Positions 1 through 9,582 of a stretch of 64,000 bases of DNA are shown piece by piece. The position numbers and the translations under genes were made by a program. Every line of letters starts with the position of its first letter. The first letter of the stretch is position 1. The DNA comes from Acidobacteriota bacterium. GTDB lineage: Bacteria > Acidobacteriota > Vicinamibacteria > Vicinamibacterales > JAKQTR01. The notes beneath the pieces were generated by a model. It ran no database searches and was not told where the DNA came from. It was given only the letters and a program-made list of their open reading frames with translations. The stretch spans positions 186,001-250,000 of the forward strand of contig JAPKZQ010000015.1 of NCBI GenBank assembly GCA_026393675.1. Reading direction: 5' to 3'.

Positions 1-2
1 AG

Positions 3-986
3 CGAAGGCGGCCGGCAGCTCCTCTGCCGGCGGACCGCCGGCGAACGGCTGTTCATCTTGCCGCAGCCGGCCTCACGGCCCTCGCTGTGGCCGGACTGCT
101 CATGTCGTCCTTCTTCAGCCATCCGCGGGGGATCGTGGACTCGGTGACGACGTACACGACGTGGGTGACACGGGCAGGGGGCGCGTCGTGGCACATCCAT
201 CCGTGGCACTACTATTTCGGCCTCCTGCTGTCTGCCGGTTCGGACGGCAGCCCGGTCTGGACGGAAGCAGCCATTCTCGGCCTCGCCCTCATCGGCCTCG
301 TCGCGGCCTTCGTGGGGAGCCGCGTCCCGGGCGGTAACGGGTCGCTGCTCGCGTTTCTCGGCGCCTACGCCGTCGTGATGGTCGTCGCCTACGCATCGAT
401 CCCGTACAAGACGCCATGGTGCGTGCTCGGATTCCTCCACGCGCTCATCCTGCTTGCAGGCGTGGGCGGCACTCGATGGATCGAGGCCTCGCCGGCCAGG
501 CTGGCAAGGCCGCTCGTCGCCGCGGTCCTTGGTGCCGCCGTCGTCCACCTCGGGTGGCTCGCGTGGGCGGGCAGTGTCCGCTACGCGTCCGATCCTCGGA
601 ATCCCTGGGTCTATGCCCACACAGGCACCGGTGTCTTCGAGATCGCGCGGCACGTCGATGCCCTGTCCCGCGCGCATCCACTCCACGCGATGATGCCGAT
701 CGAGGTGATCAGCGGCCAGAACCTCTGGCCGCTGCCCTGGTACCTTCGACGGTTTTCAGCGGTCCGATGGGAAACGGCGCCCGTGAACGACGGGATCCAC
801 GCCCCCGTGATTCTCACCACTCCGGACATGGAGAACGCGATCCGCCGCAAGCTGTACGAGTGGCGCCGGCCCGGCGAGCGCGAGCTGTATGTGCCGATTT
901 TCGACACCCCCGTCGAGTTACGGCCGCAGGTGGAAGTGCGCGGCTATGCCGCGAAGACCCTCTGGGATGAGACGGTCGTTCGCTGA
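3..986 (+). CDS. membrane glycosyltransferase-like protein, 5'-truncated by window edge (TIGR03663/Agl23-like)
   Basis: The reading frame is open to the left edge, so this is the C-terminal part of a longer gene; a GTG at 87 is only an internal candidate start. The visible part has several hydrophobic segments, with short loops such as SIPYKTPW between helices, and ends in a soluble domain with the string PLPWYLRRF. This layout resembles the TIGR03663 (flippase-associated Agl23) family of multi-pass glycosyltransferase-like proteins, which are thought to act on lipid-linked sugars at the cytoplasmic membrane. The next gene is convergent, on the other strand, so it is not part of the following sugar locus. 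The family assignment is from memory of the motif pattern and is moderate. Confidence 0.6.
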   Translation, partial: RRRPAAPLPADRRRTAVHLAAAGLTALAVAGLLMSSFFSHPRGIVDSVTTYTTWVTRAGGASWHIHPWHYYFGLLLSAGSDGSPVWTEAAILGLALIGLVAAFVGSRVPGGNGSLLAFLGAYAVVMVVAYASIPYKTPWCVLGFLHALILLAGVGGTRWIEASPARLARPLVAAVLGAAVVHLGWLAWAGSVRYASDPRNPWVYAHTGTGVFEIARHVDALSRAHPLHAMMPIEVISGQNLWPLPWYLRRFSAVRWETAPVNDGIHAPVILTTPDMENAIRRKLYEWRRPGERELYVPIFDTPVELRPQVEVRGYAAKTLWDETVVR

Positions 987-1017
987 ACCTCCGGAGGTAG
1001 AGCCGTGATCGTTGGCG

Positions 1018-2160
1018 TCAGATTTCCACCACTCGAGCGGGCGCCGTGCGCCGCGGTCGGCGTGCGCCCGTCGGGCCGCGCACCCCGTCGGGCGGGGGCG
1101 GCGCAGTGCTCGAACGGATGACGAGCTCGTGCGGGAGCGTGACCGACAAGGGACCAACCAGCTCTCCCCGCAGGACCCCGAGGAGCAGTCGAACCGTGGC
1201 CTCGCCGATCTCCTGCATCGGCTGACGGGTAGTGGTCAGCGGTGGGTCGGCGAATCGGGCGAACCGGATGTCGTCAAAGCCCATCACCGACAGATCCTGT
1301 GGCACGCGCAGGCCGCGCTGGCGGGCGATCTCCAGCACGCCCATCGCCATCTCGTCGTTGAAACAAAACACGGCGGTGGGACGGCTCTTGCGACCCAACA
1401 ACCGCCGTGCACCGTCGATCCCGGATTCGATCGAGAAGTCGCCCTGGATCACGGTCAATTGCTTCCGGATTCCCGCGATCCTCGCCCGTGCCAGCGTGCC
1501 TTTGAGGCGGTCGCGGCTGAGGGGACTCGCCAGTGGGCCCGTAATAATGCCGATGTTGCGATGCCCAAGCCGGCACAGATAGCCCATGGCCTCGTGGGCC
1601 GCCTTGGCGTTGTCGATGTGCGCGCTCGGCACGCCGAGGGCGGGACTGAACTCGCAGCCGTTCACGACCGGTGCGCGGCCGGGCGCGGTCGACCGCACGA
1701 GGCGCGCGGCGGCTTTGGGCAAGCGGTGCCCGAGAAAGATGAGGCCGTCGGCCTCCTGCCGCAGGAGCATCTGGGCATATCGATCCTCGCGCTGGACGTC
1801 GTGCTGCGTGTCCCCGAGCAGGACCGCGTAGCCGGCCCGCAGGGCGGCCTTCTCGATGCCTTGCAGGATCAGCGCGAAGAACGGATTGGTGATGTCCGGA
1901 ACGGTGACGAGCAGCTTGCGGGATCGGAGCGTGCGAAGGTTCCGGGCCGCTGCGTTTGGCGCGTAGCCGAGTTCCTCGACGACCTGCTTCACACGCCGCC
2001 GGGTTTCCGGGGACACCACCTGCGCCCGACTCAGCGTACGAGATACCGTGGCGGTCGAGACGCCGGCCCGGCTGGCCACGTCGCGGATGGTCGCCGCCGT
2101 TCTGAACCTGCCGGAGCCTGGCTCCGAAACACCATGCGACGAGACCGGCCTCGTGCTCAT
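1018..2160 (-). CDS. LacI-family transcriptional regulator
   Basis: About 380 residues. The N-terminal helix-turn-helix reads TIRDVASRAGVSTATVSR, followed by the hinge region ending AAARNLR. A periplasmic-binding-protein-like sugar sensor domain follows (VPDITNPFFALILQGIEKAA, FNDEMAMGVL, GFDDI). The open frame extends to 2253, but the ATG at 2160 is chosen because GGGAG lies just upstream; the extra N-terminal residues look non-coding. It is divergent from the TonB receptor and sugar genes from 2812, and a LacI-type palindrome lies between them at 2348-2361. Likely role: local repressor of the glycoside locus, with a sugar or pathway intermediate as inducer. The effector cannot be read from sequence. 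Confidence 0.93.
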   Translation of the reverse strand: MSTRPVSSHGVSEPGSGRFRTAATIRDVASRAGVSTATVSRTLSRAQVVSPETRRRVKQVVEELGYAPNAAARNLRTLRSRKLLVTVPDITNPFFALILQGIEKAALRAGYAVLLGDTQHDVQREDRYAQMLLRQEADGLIFLGHRLPKAAARLVRSTAPGRAPVVNGCEFSPALGVPSAHIDNAKAAHEAMGYLCRLGHRNIGIITGPLASPLSRDRLKGTLARARIAGIRKQLTVIQGDFSIESGIDGARRLLGRKSRPTAVFCFNDEMAMGVLEIARQRGLRVPQDLSVMGFDDIRFARFADPPLTTTRQPMQEIGEATVRLLLGVLRGELVGPLSVTLPHELVIRSSTAPPPPDGVRGPTGARRPRRTAPARVVEI

Positions 2161-2312
2161 CACCGCTCCCTCGAAGTCGCGCGGGAAGCCGCCGGTGGGC
2201 GCGCGCATGCCTAAGGCTATCATGTGCGCCGACGGGATCGGGCCTGGATCCATGGACGGAATCGGGCAGGAACTGAGCCGTTGAAGCGATGCCGCCGCAG
2301 CGTAGTTTCCGC

Positions 2313-2361
2313 TTGCGCGGGATTTTGGGTTATGTTATAAGCCTGCGTGTAATCGGTTACA
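2313..2361 (+). promoter_or_regulatory. promoter with overlapping LacI-type operator
   Basis: TTGCGC at 2313-2318 and TATAAG at 2336-2341 are 17 bases apart and form a plausible sigma-70 promoter reading toward the TonB receptor; the -35 is weak. TGTAATCGGTTACA at 2348-2361 is a 14-base dyad with a central CG and one mismatched pair, which is the classic LacI/GalR operator layout. It would cover the transcription start, so a bound LacI protein should repress. The regulator gene is divergent and close, which supports the pairing. Confidence 0.6.
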
Positions 2362-2811
2362 TTGCTAGTAGTCCTTCATTCTTCGTGAGTCGCGCTTGAC
2401 TGTCGTGCCTGCATGACGCATTCGGTCGTTGAGACGCAACGATTGTTGTACCAGACTCCGCTCATGCCATGACCCTCGAAGGGACGTTTCTTGGTGCAAC
2501 GACACCAAGGCGAGCGGAGGCTGTTCGATGTGTCGCTGCTTGACGGCGCGACACTCTGGCCGCTGTCCTTGCGGCGCATCGACGTGCTGCTGGAGGACGA
2601 CGGCATGATTCGTGTCTTCACCGGAGTGCAGTTCAAGGATGCGCGTCTATGCCGAGGCTGGCCCCAACAGCATGCTGCGGCGTTCGTTCAATGACCGGCT
2701 GGTCGCCCCGATCCGACAGGGAGACCGGCCGGCGCCTATCCCACCCAGAACCCGTCGTTCATCACGCCAACCGCTCACGTATCTCGAAGAGCTTGGAGGA
2801 GGACCTAACCT
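2362..2811. other. long untranslated leader or intergenic region
   Basis: About 450 bases lie between the operator and the TonB receptor start. A 67-codon frame at 2491-2694 exists, but it has no convincing ribosome site and its protein looks like nothing known. I see no terminator, riboswitch or clear repeat. It may be a long 5' leader of the receptor mRNA or the decayed remains of a gene. Confidence 0.3.
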
Positions 2812-5800
2812 ATGAGTGCGAAGCCAACGTCGAACATCGTCATGGGCTTGTTAGCGGCCTCGTGGCTCCTGGCCGCGCCGGCCGCCGCGCAGTTGACTAC
2901 CGGAACCGTGACGGGATCTGTGAAGGACGCCCACGGAGCCGTGATTCCGGGCGCCAGCGTCGTGTTGACCAGTGTGAACCGCGGCACGGCTCTCTCGCGC
3001 GCCTTCACCAACGGGACCGGCGACTTCGTCATGGTGAACGTGCCGCCGGACTCCTACAACATCACGGTGACAATGGACGGCTTCAAGACGCTCAAGCGCG
3101 GCCCGATCGCGGTCAGCGCCGGCGACCGTACCGGGGTCGGTGTGCTGAACATCGAGGTCGGCGGCGTGTCCGAGTCGGTCGTGGTCACAGGTGAAGCGCC
3201 GATGGTGCAGGCGCAGAGCGGCGAGCGATCGTTCGCGGTCCCGACCAGCGCGGTCGAGAACCTGCCGATCACCACCCGGAGCTTCGTTGCGCTCGTGTCG
3301 CTGGCACCGGGCGTGGCCAACGACACGAGCGGGCAGCAGGTCGGCCGCATCGGCGACCGCGCCTCCACCGGCGGCGGCAACGGCAACATCATGATGGACG
3401 GCATCTCGACGATGGACACCGGCAGCAACTCGATCCTGCTGCAGATGAACGTCGAGTCGATCGCCGAGGTGAAGGTCCTCGTGTCGGGCTACCAGGCCGA
3501 GTACGGCCGGTCCAGCGGTGTCCAGGTGAGCGCCGTGACCAAGAGCGGCACGAACAAGTTCCGCGGGGCGGCCTACGGCGTCTTCCGGAAGTCGAACTGG
3601 TACTCGAACAGCCAGACGAACATCCTGAACGGCGACCCCAAGGCGACGGTGAAGGAGAAGGACCTGGGCTACTCGATCGGCGGTCCGATCGGCAAGCCCG
3701 GCGGCAACAACAAGCTGTTCTTCTTCTATGCGCACGAGTTCATGCCCCGGACCATGGGCGGCGATACGGTGCGCTACCGCTTTCCCACCGCGCTCGAACG
3801 GGCGGGCGACTTCTCGCAGACGTTGGACAACAACGGCAACCCCTACCCCTACATCAAGGATCCGCTGATCAGCGGCACCTGCTCGGCGTCCAACCAGACG
3901 GCCTGCTTCAATTACCAGGGCGTGCTGGGGCGCATCGACCCGGCCCGCCTGTACCAGACGGGCGTCAACATCCTCAAGATGTACCCGATGCCGAATGTAA
4001 ACGGGGGCACTTACAACTACGAGGTGCAGCGGCCCGAATACAGCCTGAGGGCGAACCAGCCGGCGGTCCGCCTCGACTACCTCCCGACGCCGAAGCTGCG
4101 CCTCTCGTTCAAGTACGCCGGGTGGGCACAGGGGAGCGACACGATCATCGGCACGACTCCTGGCTGGAGCGACACCCGTCAGTACAACCCGTTCGTCCGG
4201 ACCATCGCGGTCAACACCACCTACTCGCTGAATTCGACGACGTTTCTCGAGGCGACGTGGGGCCTCGGGCAGAACTCGCTCACCGGCTGCGCCCTCGCGC
4301 AGGGCAGCACGGGCCCGAACGACTGCCGCGCCGGGTTCCCGGTGAACGACAACGCGGCCCTGAAGAACGTCGGCCTTTCGGGTCTGCCGTTCATCTACCC
4401 CGACGCGGGGATCGTCAACCTGGACTACTTTGCGTTTCAGGCGTTGAGCGGCGTCAACCCGCCGATTTGGGACGGTACGCGCATCGGGATGGTGCCGAAC
4501 CTGGCGTGGGGCAGCCGCATCGGCAACGCGCCGCAGAACATCCCGTTCCCGGGCTACCTGAACACGAACAAGACCTGGGACTTCTCGACCAGCCTGACGA
4601 AGGTGACGGGCCACCACACGTTGAAGGGCGGGTTCTATACCACGCACAGCCTGAAGGCGCAGCAGCGGCAGGGGTGGCAGGGCACAATCACGTTCGGCCA
4701 GGACACGTCCAATCCACTCGACACCTCCTACGGCTATTCGAACGCCGCGCTGGGCGTCTTCTCCTCCTATGCCCAGAACTCGAAGTACATCGAGGGGATG
4801 TTCGTCTACACGAACATCGAGGGCTACATCCAGGACAACTGGAAGGTGAGCGACCGCCTCACGCTGGACTTCGGCGCGCGGCTGGTGAACCAGCAGCCGC
4901 AGTACGACCAGTTGCTCCAGGCGTCGAACTTCCTCCCCGACAAGTGGTCGAAATCCAGCGCCCCGTACGTCTACCTCGCGGGCTGCGGCAACGGCGTTTA
5001 CCCGTGCTCGGGCACGAATCGCCAGGCGTTGGATCCGCGCACTGGTGCGCTGCTCGGCCCGAACACCGCCGCGGCGATCGGCACGCTCGTGCCCAACTCG
5101 GGCAACGCGCTGAACGGCCTGTACCAGGCGGGACAGGGGATCGCCGACACGGCGTACCTGTGGCCGTCCCTGGTGGTTGGCCCGCGCTTCGGCGCCGCGT
5201 ACGACCTTACCGGCAAGCAGCAGATCATCCTGCGCGGCGGCGCGGGGCTGTTCTTTGACCGCACGAGCGGCAACGCGGTCATGTCGATCATCGCGAACCC
5301 GCCCGCGCTCGAGTCGGTCACGGTGCGGTACACGACCCTGCAGAACATGGCGTCCGGCCTCAGGACCCAGGGCGCCCCGGCGCTGAACCCGTATCAGTAT
5401 GAATCGAAGCTCCCGTCCACCTGGACGTGGAACGGCGGCGTCCAGCTGATGCTGCCGTGGGCCACGGCGCTCGACGTCGAGTACACCGGTCTGCACGCCT
5501 ATAACATCGTCGAGCAGCCGGACATCAACTCGATCGACTTCGGCACCGCGTTCCAGGCCGCGTACCAGGACCCGACGCTATCGAGCACAATCCCGGGCGC
5601 CGCGGCGGTGCCCACCGACGCCATGCGGGCGATCCGCGGCTATGGCTCGATCGCGATGTTCTGGGACCGCGGCTGGCTGACCTCGCACACGCTGCAGATG
5701 TCGGTGAACCGCCGCTTCCGGAACGGCCTCTCGTTCGGCTTCAATGACACGTGGTCCCTCTACCAGATCGGGAGCACCACCGTGAGGCTGCAGCACAACG

Positions 5801-6504
5801 CCGACGGCAGCTACACCGAGCGCGCCGACCAGGCGAAGGCGGACCAGCTGCTCGGGAAGTACGTGCCGATCACGCACATCATGAAGGGGAACTTCGTGTG
5901 GGACATGCCCGATGTCCCGAACAACGGACCGCTGACGAAGACGCTGGGCTATGTCCTGAATGACTGGCAGCTCTCGGGCGTATGGACGGGCAACACCGGC
6001 CCCGCCTATACGATCGGTGTGTCCTACGCCAACGGCAGCGGCAACGTGAACATCACCGGCTCGCCGAACTACGGGGGCCGGGTGAGCCTCGTCGGACCGA
6101 CCGGCTCGGGCTGCAGCAGCGACCCGCTGCGCCAATTCAGTTACGCCGGCTTCGCGCCGCCCGCCATGGGTAGCGTCGGCCTCGAGTCTGGCTCCGACTA
6201 CGTTCGCAGCTGCTTCCAGAGCGCGCTCGATTTGTCGCTCGCGCGCAACATCAGGCTCGGCGGTACGCGGAATCTGCAGTTCCGGCTCGACATGTTCAAC
6301 GCACCCAACGCGGGCGGCGTCACGGGGCGCAACGCCACGATGCAGGTGCAGAGCCCGCTCGACGCGACCATGACCAACCTGCCGTTCAACGCTGACGGCA
6401 CCGTGAACTCCAACCGTAGCCTGCCGAAGAACGCCGGATTCGGCGTGGCGAACGCCTACCAGCTTCCGCGGCGGATTCAGATGCAGATTCGATTCTCGTT
6501 CTAG
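2812..6504 (+). CDS. TonB-dependent receptor, Oar-like, with carboxypeptidase-regulatory-like domain
   Basis: A 1230-residue outer-membrane protein. Residues 1-26 are a signal peptide ending AAAQ. A carboxypeptidase-regulatory-like beta-sandwich follows (TGTVTGSVKDAHGAVIPGA). The plug region contains LVSGYQAEYGRSSGVQVSAV, and the long barrel ends in the aromatic-terminated strand RIQMQIRFSF. GGAGGA stands upstream of the ATG. This form of receptor is very common in Acidobacteriota and imports large substrates, often glycans, using TonB energy. It is the first gene after the LacI operator and precedes sugar-modifying enzymes on the same strand, so it is probably the locus importer. The substrate is inferred from context only. 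Confidence 0.95.
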   Translation: MSAKPTSNIVMGLLAASWLLAAPAAAQLTTGTVTGSVKDAHGAVIPGASVVLTSVNRGTALSRAFTNGTGDFVMVNVPPDSYNITVTMDGFKTLKRGPIAVSAGDRTGVGVLNIEVGGVSESVVVTGEAPMVQAQSGERSFAVPTSAVENLPITTRSFVALVSLAPGVANDTSGQQVGRIGDRASTGGGNGNIMMDGISTMDTGSNSILLQMNVESIAEVKVLVSGYQAEYGRSSGVQVSAVTKSGTNKFRGAAYGVFRKSNWYSNSQTNILNGDPKATVKEKDLGYSIGGPIGKPGGNNKLFFFYAHEFMPRTMGGDTVRYRFPTALERAGDFSQTLDNNGNPYPYIKDPLISGTCSASNQTACFNYQGVLGRIDPARLYQTGVNILKMYPMPNVNGGTYNYEVQRPEYSLRANQPAVRLDYLPTPKLRLSFKYAGWAQGSDTIIGTTPGWSDTRQYNPFVRTIAVNTTYSLNSTTFLEATWGLGQNSLTGCALAQGSTGPNDCRAGFPVNDNAALKNVGLSGLPFIYPDAGIVNLDYFAFQALSGVNPPIWDGTRIGMVPNLAWGSRIGNAPQNIPFPGYLNTNKTWDFSTSLTKVTGHHTLKGGFYTTHSLKAQQRQGWQGTITFGQDTSNPLDTSYGYSNAALGVFSSYAQNSKYIEGMFVYTNIEGYIQDNWKVSDRLTLDFGARLVNQQPQYDQLLQASNFLPDKWSKSSAPYVYLAGCGNGVYPCSGTNRQALDPRTGALLGPNTAAAIGTLVPNSGNALNGLYQAGQGIADTAYLWPSLVVGPRFGAAYDLTGKQQIILRGGAGLFFDRTSGNAVMSIIANPPALESVTVRYTTLQNMASGLRTQGAPALNPYQYESKLPSTWTWNGGVQLMLPWATALDVEYTGLHAYNIVEQPDINSIDFGTAFQAAYQDPTLSSTIPGAAAVPTDAMRAIRGYGSIAMFWDRGWLTSHTLQMSVNRRFRNGLSFGFNDTWSLYQIGSTTVRLQHNADGSYTERADQAKADQLLGKYVPITHIMKGNFVWDMPDVPNNGPLTKTLGYVLNDWQLSGVWTGNTGPAYTIGVSYANGSGNVNITGSPNYGGRVSLVGPTGSGCSSDPLRQFSYAGFAPPAMGSVGLESGSDYVRSCFQSALDLSLARNIRLGGTRNLQFRLDMFNAPNAGGVTGRNATMQVQSPLDATMTNLPFNADGTVNSNRSLPKNAGFGVANAYQLPRRIQMQIRFSF

Positions 6505-6522
6505 GCCGAGAGAGGTACAGGC

Positions 6523-8205
6523 ATGGCGAACGAAGGCATCTCCAGGCGACATTTCTTCTTTGGGACGCTGCTGGCGGGCTTGATTCCGCGCGTGGGCTTC
6601 GGGAGCGTGCCCTCGCTCAAGGCACTGGGCTACCAGTCGCCCAACGAGAAACTGAACATCGCAGGCATCGGGGCCGGCGCCCAGGCGTTCAGCGATCTGC
6701 GCCAGTGCGAAACGGAGAACATCGTTGCGCTGGCCGACGTCGACTGGGTGCGCGGTGTCCCGGGCTTCGAGCGGTACGACAAGGCGACGAAGTACAAGGA
6801 CTTCCGGCAGATGCTCGACAAGGAGGGCAAGAGCATCGACGCCGTGGTGATTGGCATCCCGGACCACATGCACACCTTCGCGGCGCTCTGGTGCATGGAG
6901 CGCGGCAAGAGCGTCTACGTGGAGAAGCCGCTGACGCGGATCGCCTCGGAGGCGCGCCTGCTCCGGCTGGCCGCGCAGAAGTACAAGGTCGCGACCCAGA
7001 TGGGCAACCAGGGGTACTCGCACGAGGCGACGCGGGTCGCCAGTGAGATCATCTGGGCCGGGGAGATTGGGGCGGTCACCGAAGTCCACGCCTGGATGAG
7101 CCGGCCGAGCTGGCCGCAGGGGATGACGAAGACGCCGCCGCCGACGCCGGTGCCCTCGACGCTCGACTGGGACATCTGGCTGGGCACCGCGGCCGCCCGC
7201 CCGTTCACGACGGGCGACCAGGAGTACAAGGACTTCGTTGCGGCCCGCAGCGCCGCGCGAGGGCGGGGCATGGGGGGCGGCGGCGGCGCGGCACCGGGCG
7301 CGCCGGGCGCCGGGCAGGCCGGAGGTCCGCCGCCGGGAGCGGCGGGCGGCGCGCCGGCAGCCGCCCAGGCCGGGCGTGGCGGCATGGGCGGGGGCGAGGA
7401 CTTCGGCTTCTACCTGCCGTTCAACTGGCGCGGGTTCTACGACTTCGGCAGCAGCCTGATTGGGGACTGGGGCGTCCACATTCTCGGGCCGGCCAACTGG
7501 GCGCTCGGATTGAGCCCGGAGAATCTGATCAGCGTGGAGTGCATCAAGAAGGATCCGCTCCCGCCGTTCACCTTCCCGGACGTCTTCACCATCAAGTACG
7601 AGTTCAAGGCGCGCAAGGGCATGCCGCCGGTCACGGTCTACTGGTATCAGCACACGGGCGGGGACGCCTACATCCCCAGCGGCATGACGGTCGACGAGGC
7701 CCGGAAGGTCCCCAACACCGGCCCGCAGGTCGGACCGGCGAACGCGGGGCGGGCAGGCGCGGGCGGCCGTGCAGGCCGGGCTGCCGCCGGTGGTGGCGCG
7801 CCGGGTGCGCCGGGTGCGCCTGGCGGCGGCCGCGCGCCGCAGGGGAGCGGGTACAACTGCATCTTCGTCGGCAGCAAGGGATATCTGGGGACCAGTGGGC
7901 GCGGGGAAGGCGTGGGCCTCCTGCCGGGGTCGCGCTGGGCGGACTACACGTTGCCGCCGGCGTTTCTGACGCGCTCGCCGGGACATCAGCGGGACTGGAT
8001 CCGGGCGTGCAAGGGCGGCGCGCCGGCGTGCTCGCAGTTCGAGATCGCCGCGCCGTACACCGAGTGGCTAGTGCTGGGATCGGCCGCCGTGCGCGTGGAC
8101 GGCAAACTGCTCTACGACGCGCAGACGGGGCTATTCACCAACAGCGCTGAAGCCAACAAGCATCTCCAGCTCAACTACCGCAGAGGTTGGGAAGTCAAGC
8201 TGTAG
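6523..8205 (+). CDS. Tat-exported Gfo/Idh/MocA-family oxidoreductase
   Basis: 560 residues. The N-terminus carries a twin-arginine signal (SRRHFFFGTLLAGL). The Rossmann part has IAGIGAGAQAFSD and the typical YVEKPL motif of the family, so NAD(P) binding is expected. Two Gly/Ala/Pro-rich low-complexity inserts, near residues 247-290 and 408-440, interrupt the substrate domain. It starts 18 bases after the receptor, with GAGAGG upstream, so it is likely co-transcribed. Members of this family oxidise or reduce sugar hydroxyls; exported relatives act in glycoside 3-oxidation. The exact substrate is unknown. Confidence 0.9.
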   Translation: MANEGISRRHFFFGTLLAGLIPRVGFGSVPSLKALGYQSPNEKLNIAGIGAGAQAFSDLRQCETENIVALADVDWVRGVPGFERYDKATKYKDFRQMLDKEGKSIDAVVIGIPDHMHTFAALWCMERGKSVYVEKPLTRIASEARLLRLAAQKYKVATQMGNQGYSHEATRVASEIIWAGEIGAVTEVHAWMSRPSWPQGMTKTPPPTPVPSTLDWDIWLGTAAARPFTTGDQEYKDFVAARSAARGRGMGGGGGAAPGAPGAGQAGGPPPGAAGGAPAAAQAGRGGMGGGEDFGFYLPFNWRGFYDFGSSLIGDWGVHILGPANWALGLSPENLISVECIKKDPLPPFTFPDVFTIKYEFKARKGMPPVTVYWYQHTGGDAYIPSGMTVDEARKVPNTGPQVGPANAGRAGAGGRAGRAAAGGGAPGAPGAPGGGRAPQGSGYNCIFVGSKGYLGTSGRGEGVGLLPGSRWADYTLPPAFLTRSPGHQRDWIRACKGGAPACSQFEIAAPYTEWLVLGSAAVRVDGKLLYDAQTGLFTNSAEANKHLQLNYRRGWEVKL

Positions 8206-8229
8206 GGAACCGCGACGGGAGGACATCCA

Positions 8230-9336
8230 GTGGATTACACGCGACGGGAATTCGGGAAGATCGCCCTGGCCACGGCCACCCTGCCGCTGGCTTCGTGGGA
8301 GTTGATCGCCGCCGCCAAGCCGAACTCGACCTTCGGCGGCGTGCAGATCGGCACCATCACCTACAGCTTCCGCTCGCTGCCGAGCAGCGCGGAACAGGTG
8401 CTGCAGTACTGCCTCGATTGCGGCATCGACGGGATCGAACTCATGTCCAACGTTGCCGAAAACTACGCCGGCTCGCCGCAGGCAGGACGCGGCGGCGGCC
8501 CGGGCGGACCTCCGCCGGGCGCGGCGGCCGCGGGCGGTCCGCCTTCCGGGGGAGCGGCAGCCGGTGGTCCGCCTGCCGGCGCAGGCGCTCCGGGCGGTCA
8601 GGGCCGCGGCCGGGCGGCGCTGACGCCCGAGCAGCAGGCCGAAAGGCAGAAGCGGGCCGAGGAACTGAAGGCGTGGCGGCTTGCCGTGCCGATGGCGAAG
8701 TACAAGGCGTTCCGGAAGATGTACGAGGACGCGGGCGTGAAGATCTACGCCTTCAAACTCCCGCCGACGCTCGAGATGTCCGATGAGGAGTACGCCTACA
8801 TCTGGAACGTGGCCGAAACGCTCGGCTCCAACCACGTCACCATGGAACTGCCGACCGAAGATGCGCTGCTCGCGAGGGTCGCGTCATACGCGGCGAAGAG
8901 GAAACTGCGGATTGCGTTCCACACCCATGGACAGGGCGGTGCATCGGGATTCGAGAAGGTGCTGAGCGCGTCCAAGTACACGGCGCTGAACTTCGACGTG
9001 GGTCATTACTACGGCGTCAACGGCGAGTCTCCGGTGCCGCTGGTTCAGAAGTACCACGACCGGATCGCCAGCCTGCATCTGAAGGACCGGAAGGGGCCCG
9101 GCGTCGCCGCCCCAGAGAGCGCCCAACCTGGCGCTGGCGGCCAGGGCCGCCCCGGCGGTCCGAACATGCCTTGGGGGCAGGGCGAAACGCCGCTCAAGGA
9201 CGTGTTGCAGCTCATGAAGAAAGAAAAGTACAAGTTCCCGGCCAGCATCGAGTACGAGTACCAGACGCCGGAAGGATCCGACGTGCTGACTGAGATCAAG
9301 AAGTGCGTGGAGTACTGCAAACGGGCGCTTGCGTAG
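8230..9336 (+). CDS. Tat-exported sugar phosphate isomerase/epimerase-like TIM-barrel protein
   Basis: 368 residues, GTG start with GGAGG eight bases upstream. A twin-arginine-like signal (TRREFGKIALATATLPLA) precedes an AP-endonuclease-2-type TIM barrel (GTITYSFRSL, YCLDCGIDGIELMS, FDVGHYYGVNG, IASLHLKDRKG), which normally binds divalent metal. A Gly/Pro/Ala-rich insert sits near residues 84-130, between the first barrel strands. It directly follows an exported Gfo/Idh/MocA enzyme. Such pairs are known in keto-glycoside pathways, where the TIM-barrel partner cleaves or isomerises the 3-keto sugar. The role as lyase, hydratase or isomerase cannot be told here. Confidence 0.88.
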   Translation: MDYTRREFGKIALATATLPLASWELIAAAKPNSTFGGVQIGTITYSFRSLPSSAEQVLQYCLDCGIDGIELMSNVAENYAGSPQAGRGGGPGGPPPGAAAAGGPPSGGAAAGGPPAGAGAPGGQGRGRAALTPEQQAERQKRAEELKAWRLAVPMAKYKAFRKMYEDAGVKIYAFKLPPTLEMSDEEYAYIWNVAETLGSNHVTMELPTEDALLARVASYAAKRKLRIAFHTHGQGGASGFEKVLSASKYTALNFDVGHYYGVNGESPVPLVQKYHDRIASLHLKDRKGPGVAAPESAQPGAGGQGRPGGPNMPWGQGETPLKDVLQLMKKEKYKFPASIEYEYQTPEGSDVLTEIKKCVEYCKRALA

Positions 9337-9582
9337 TGCTTCGACTCGCGCATCCGGTTGCGTCTTCGCGCTCGGCGACCGGTCAGAACGCGCGCTCAGC
9401 ACTACGTCCTGAGGGAACACGTTCGTCACCGAAATTGTGAATCGAAGGACGTAACGGACGTACACTCACCAAACCAAGGGGACAGACACCGGAACCGCCT
9501 GACAGGCGCTGAGGGATACATGGTCTCGATGGCGATTTCGGTGTTTGTTCCAGTTTCTTCCTCTGAACAGCTGAATCCAGTT

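Noticed and set aside
2851-5496. Long minus-strand open frames opposite the TonB receptor and other genes
   Set aside because: They are antisense shadows typical of GC-rich coding DNA; they lack family motifs and run opposite well-supported genes.
9475-9500. GGGGACAGACACCGG motif as part of a REP/RAYT element
   Set aside because: Only one arm of the usual palindrome is present, without the pairing GGTGTCTGTCC arm nearby.
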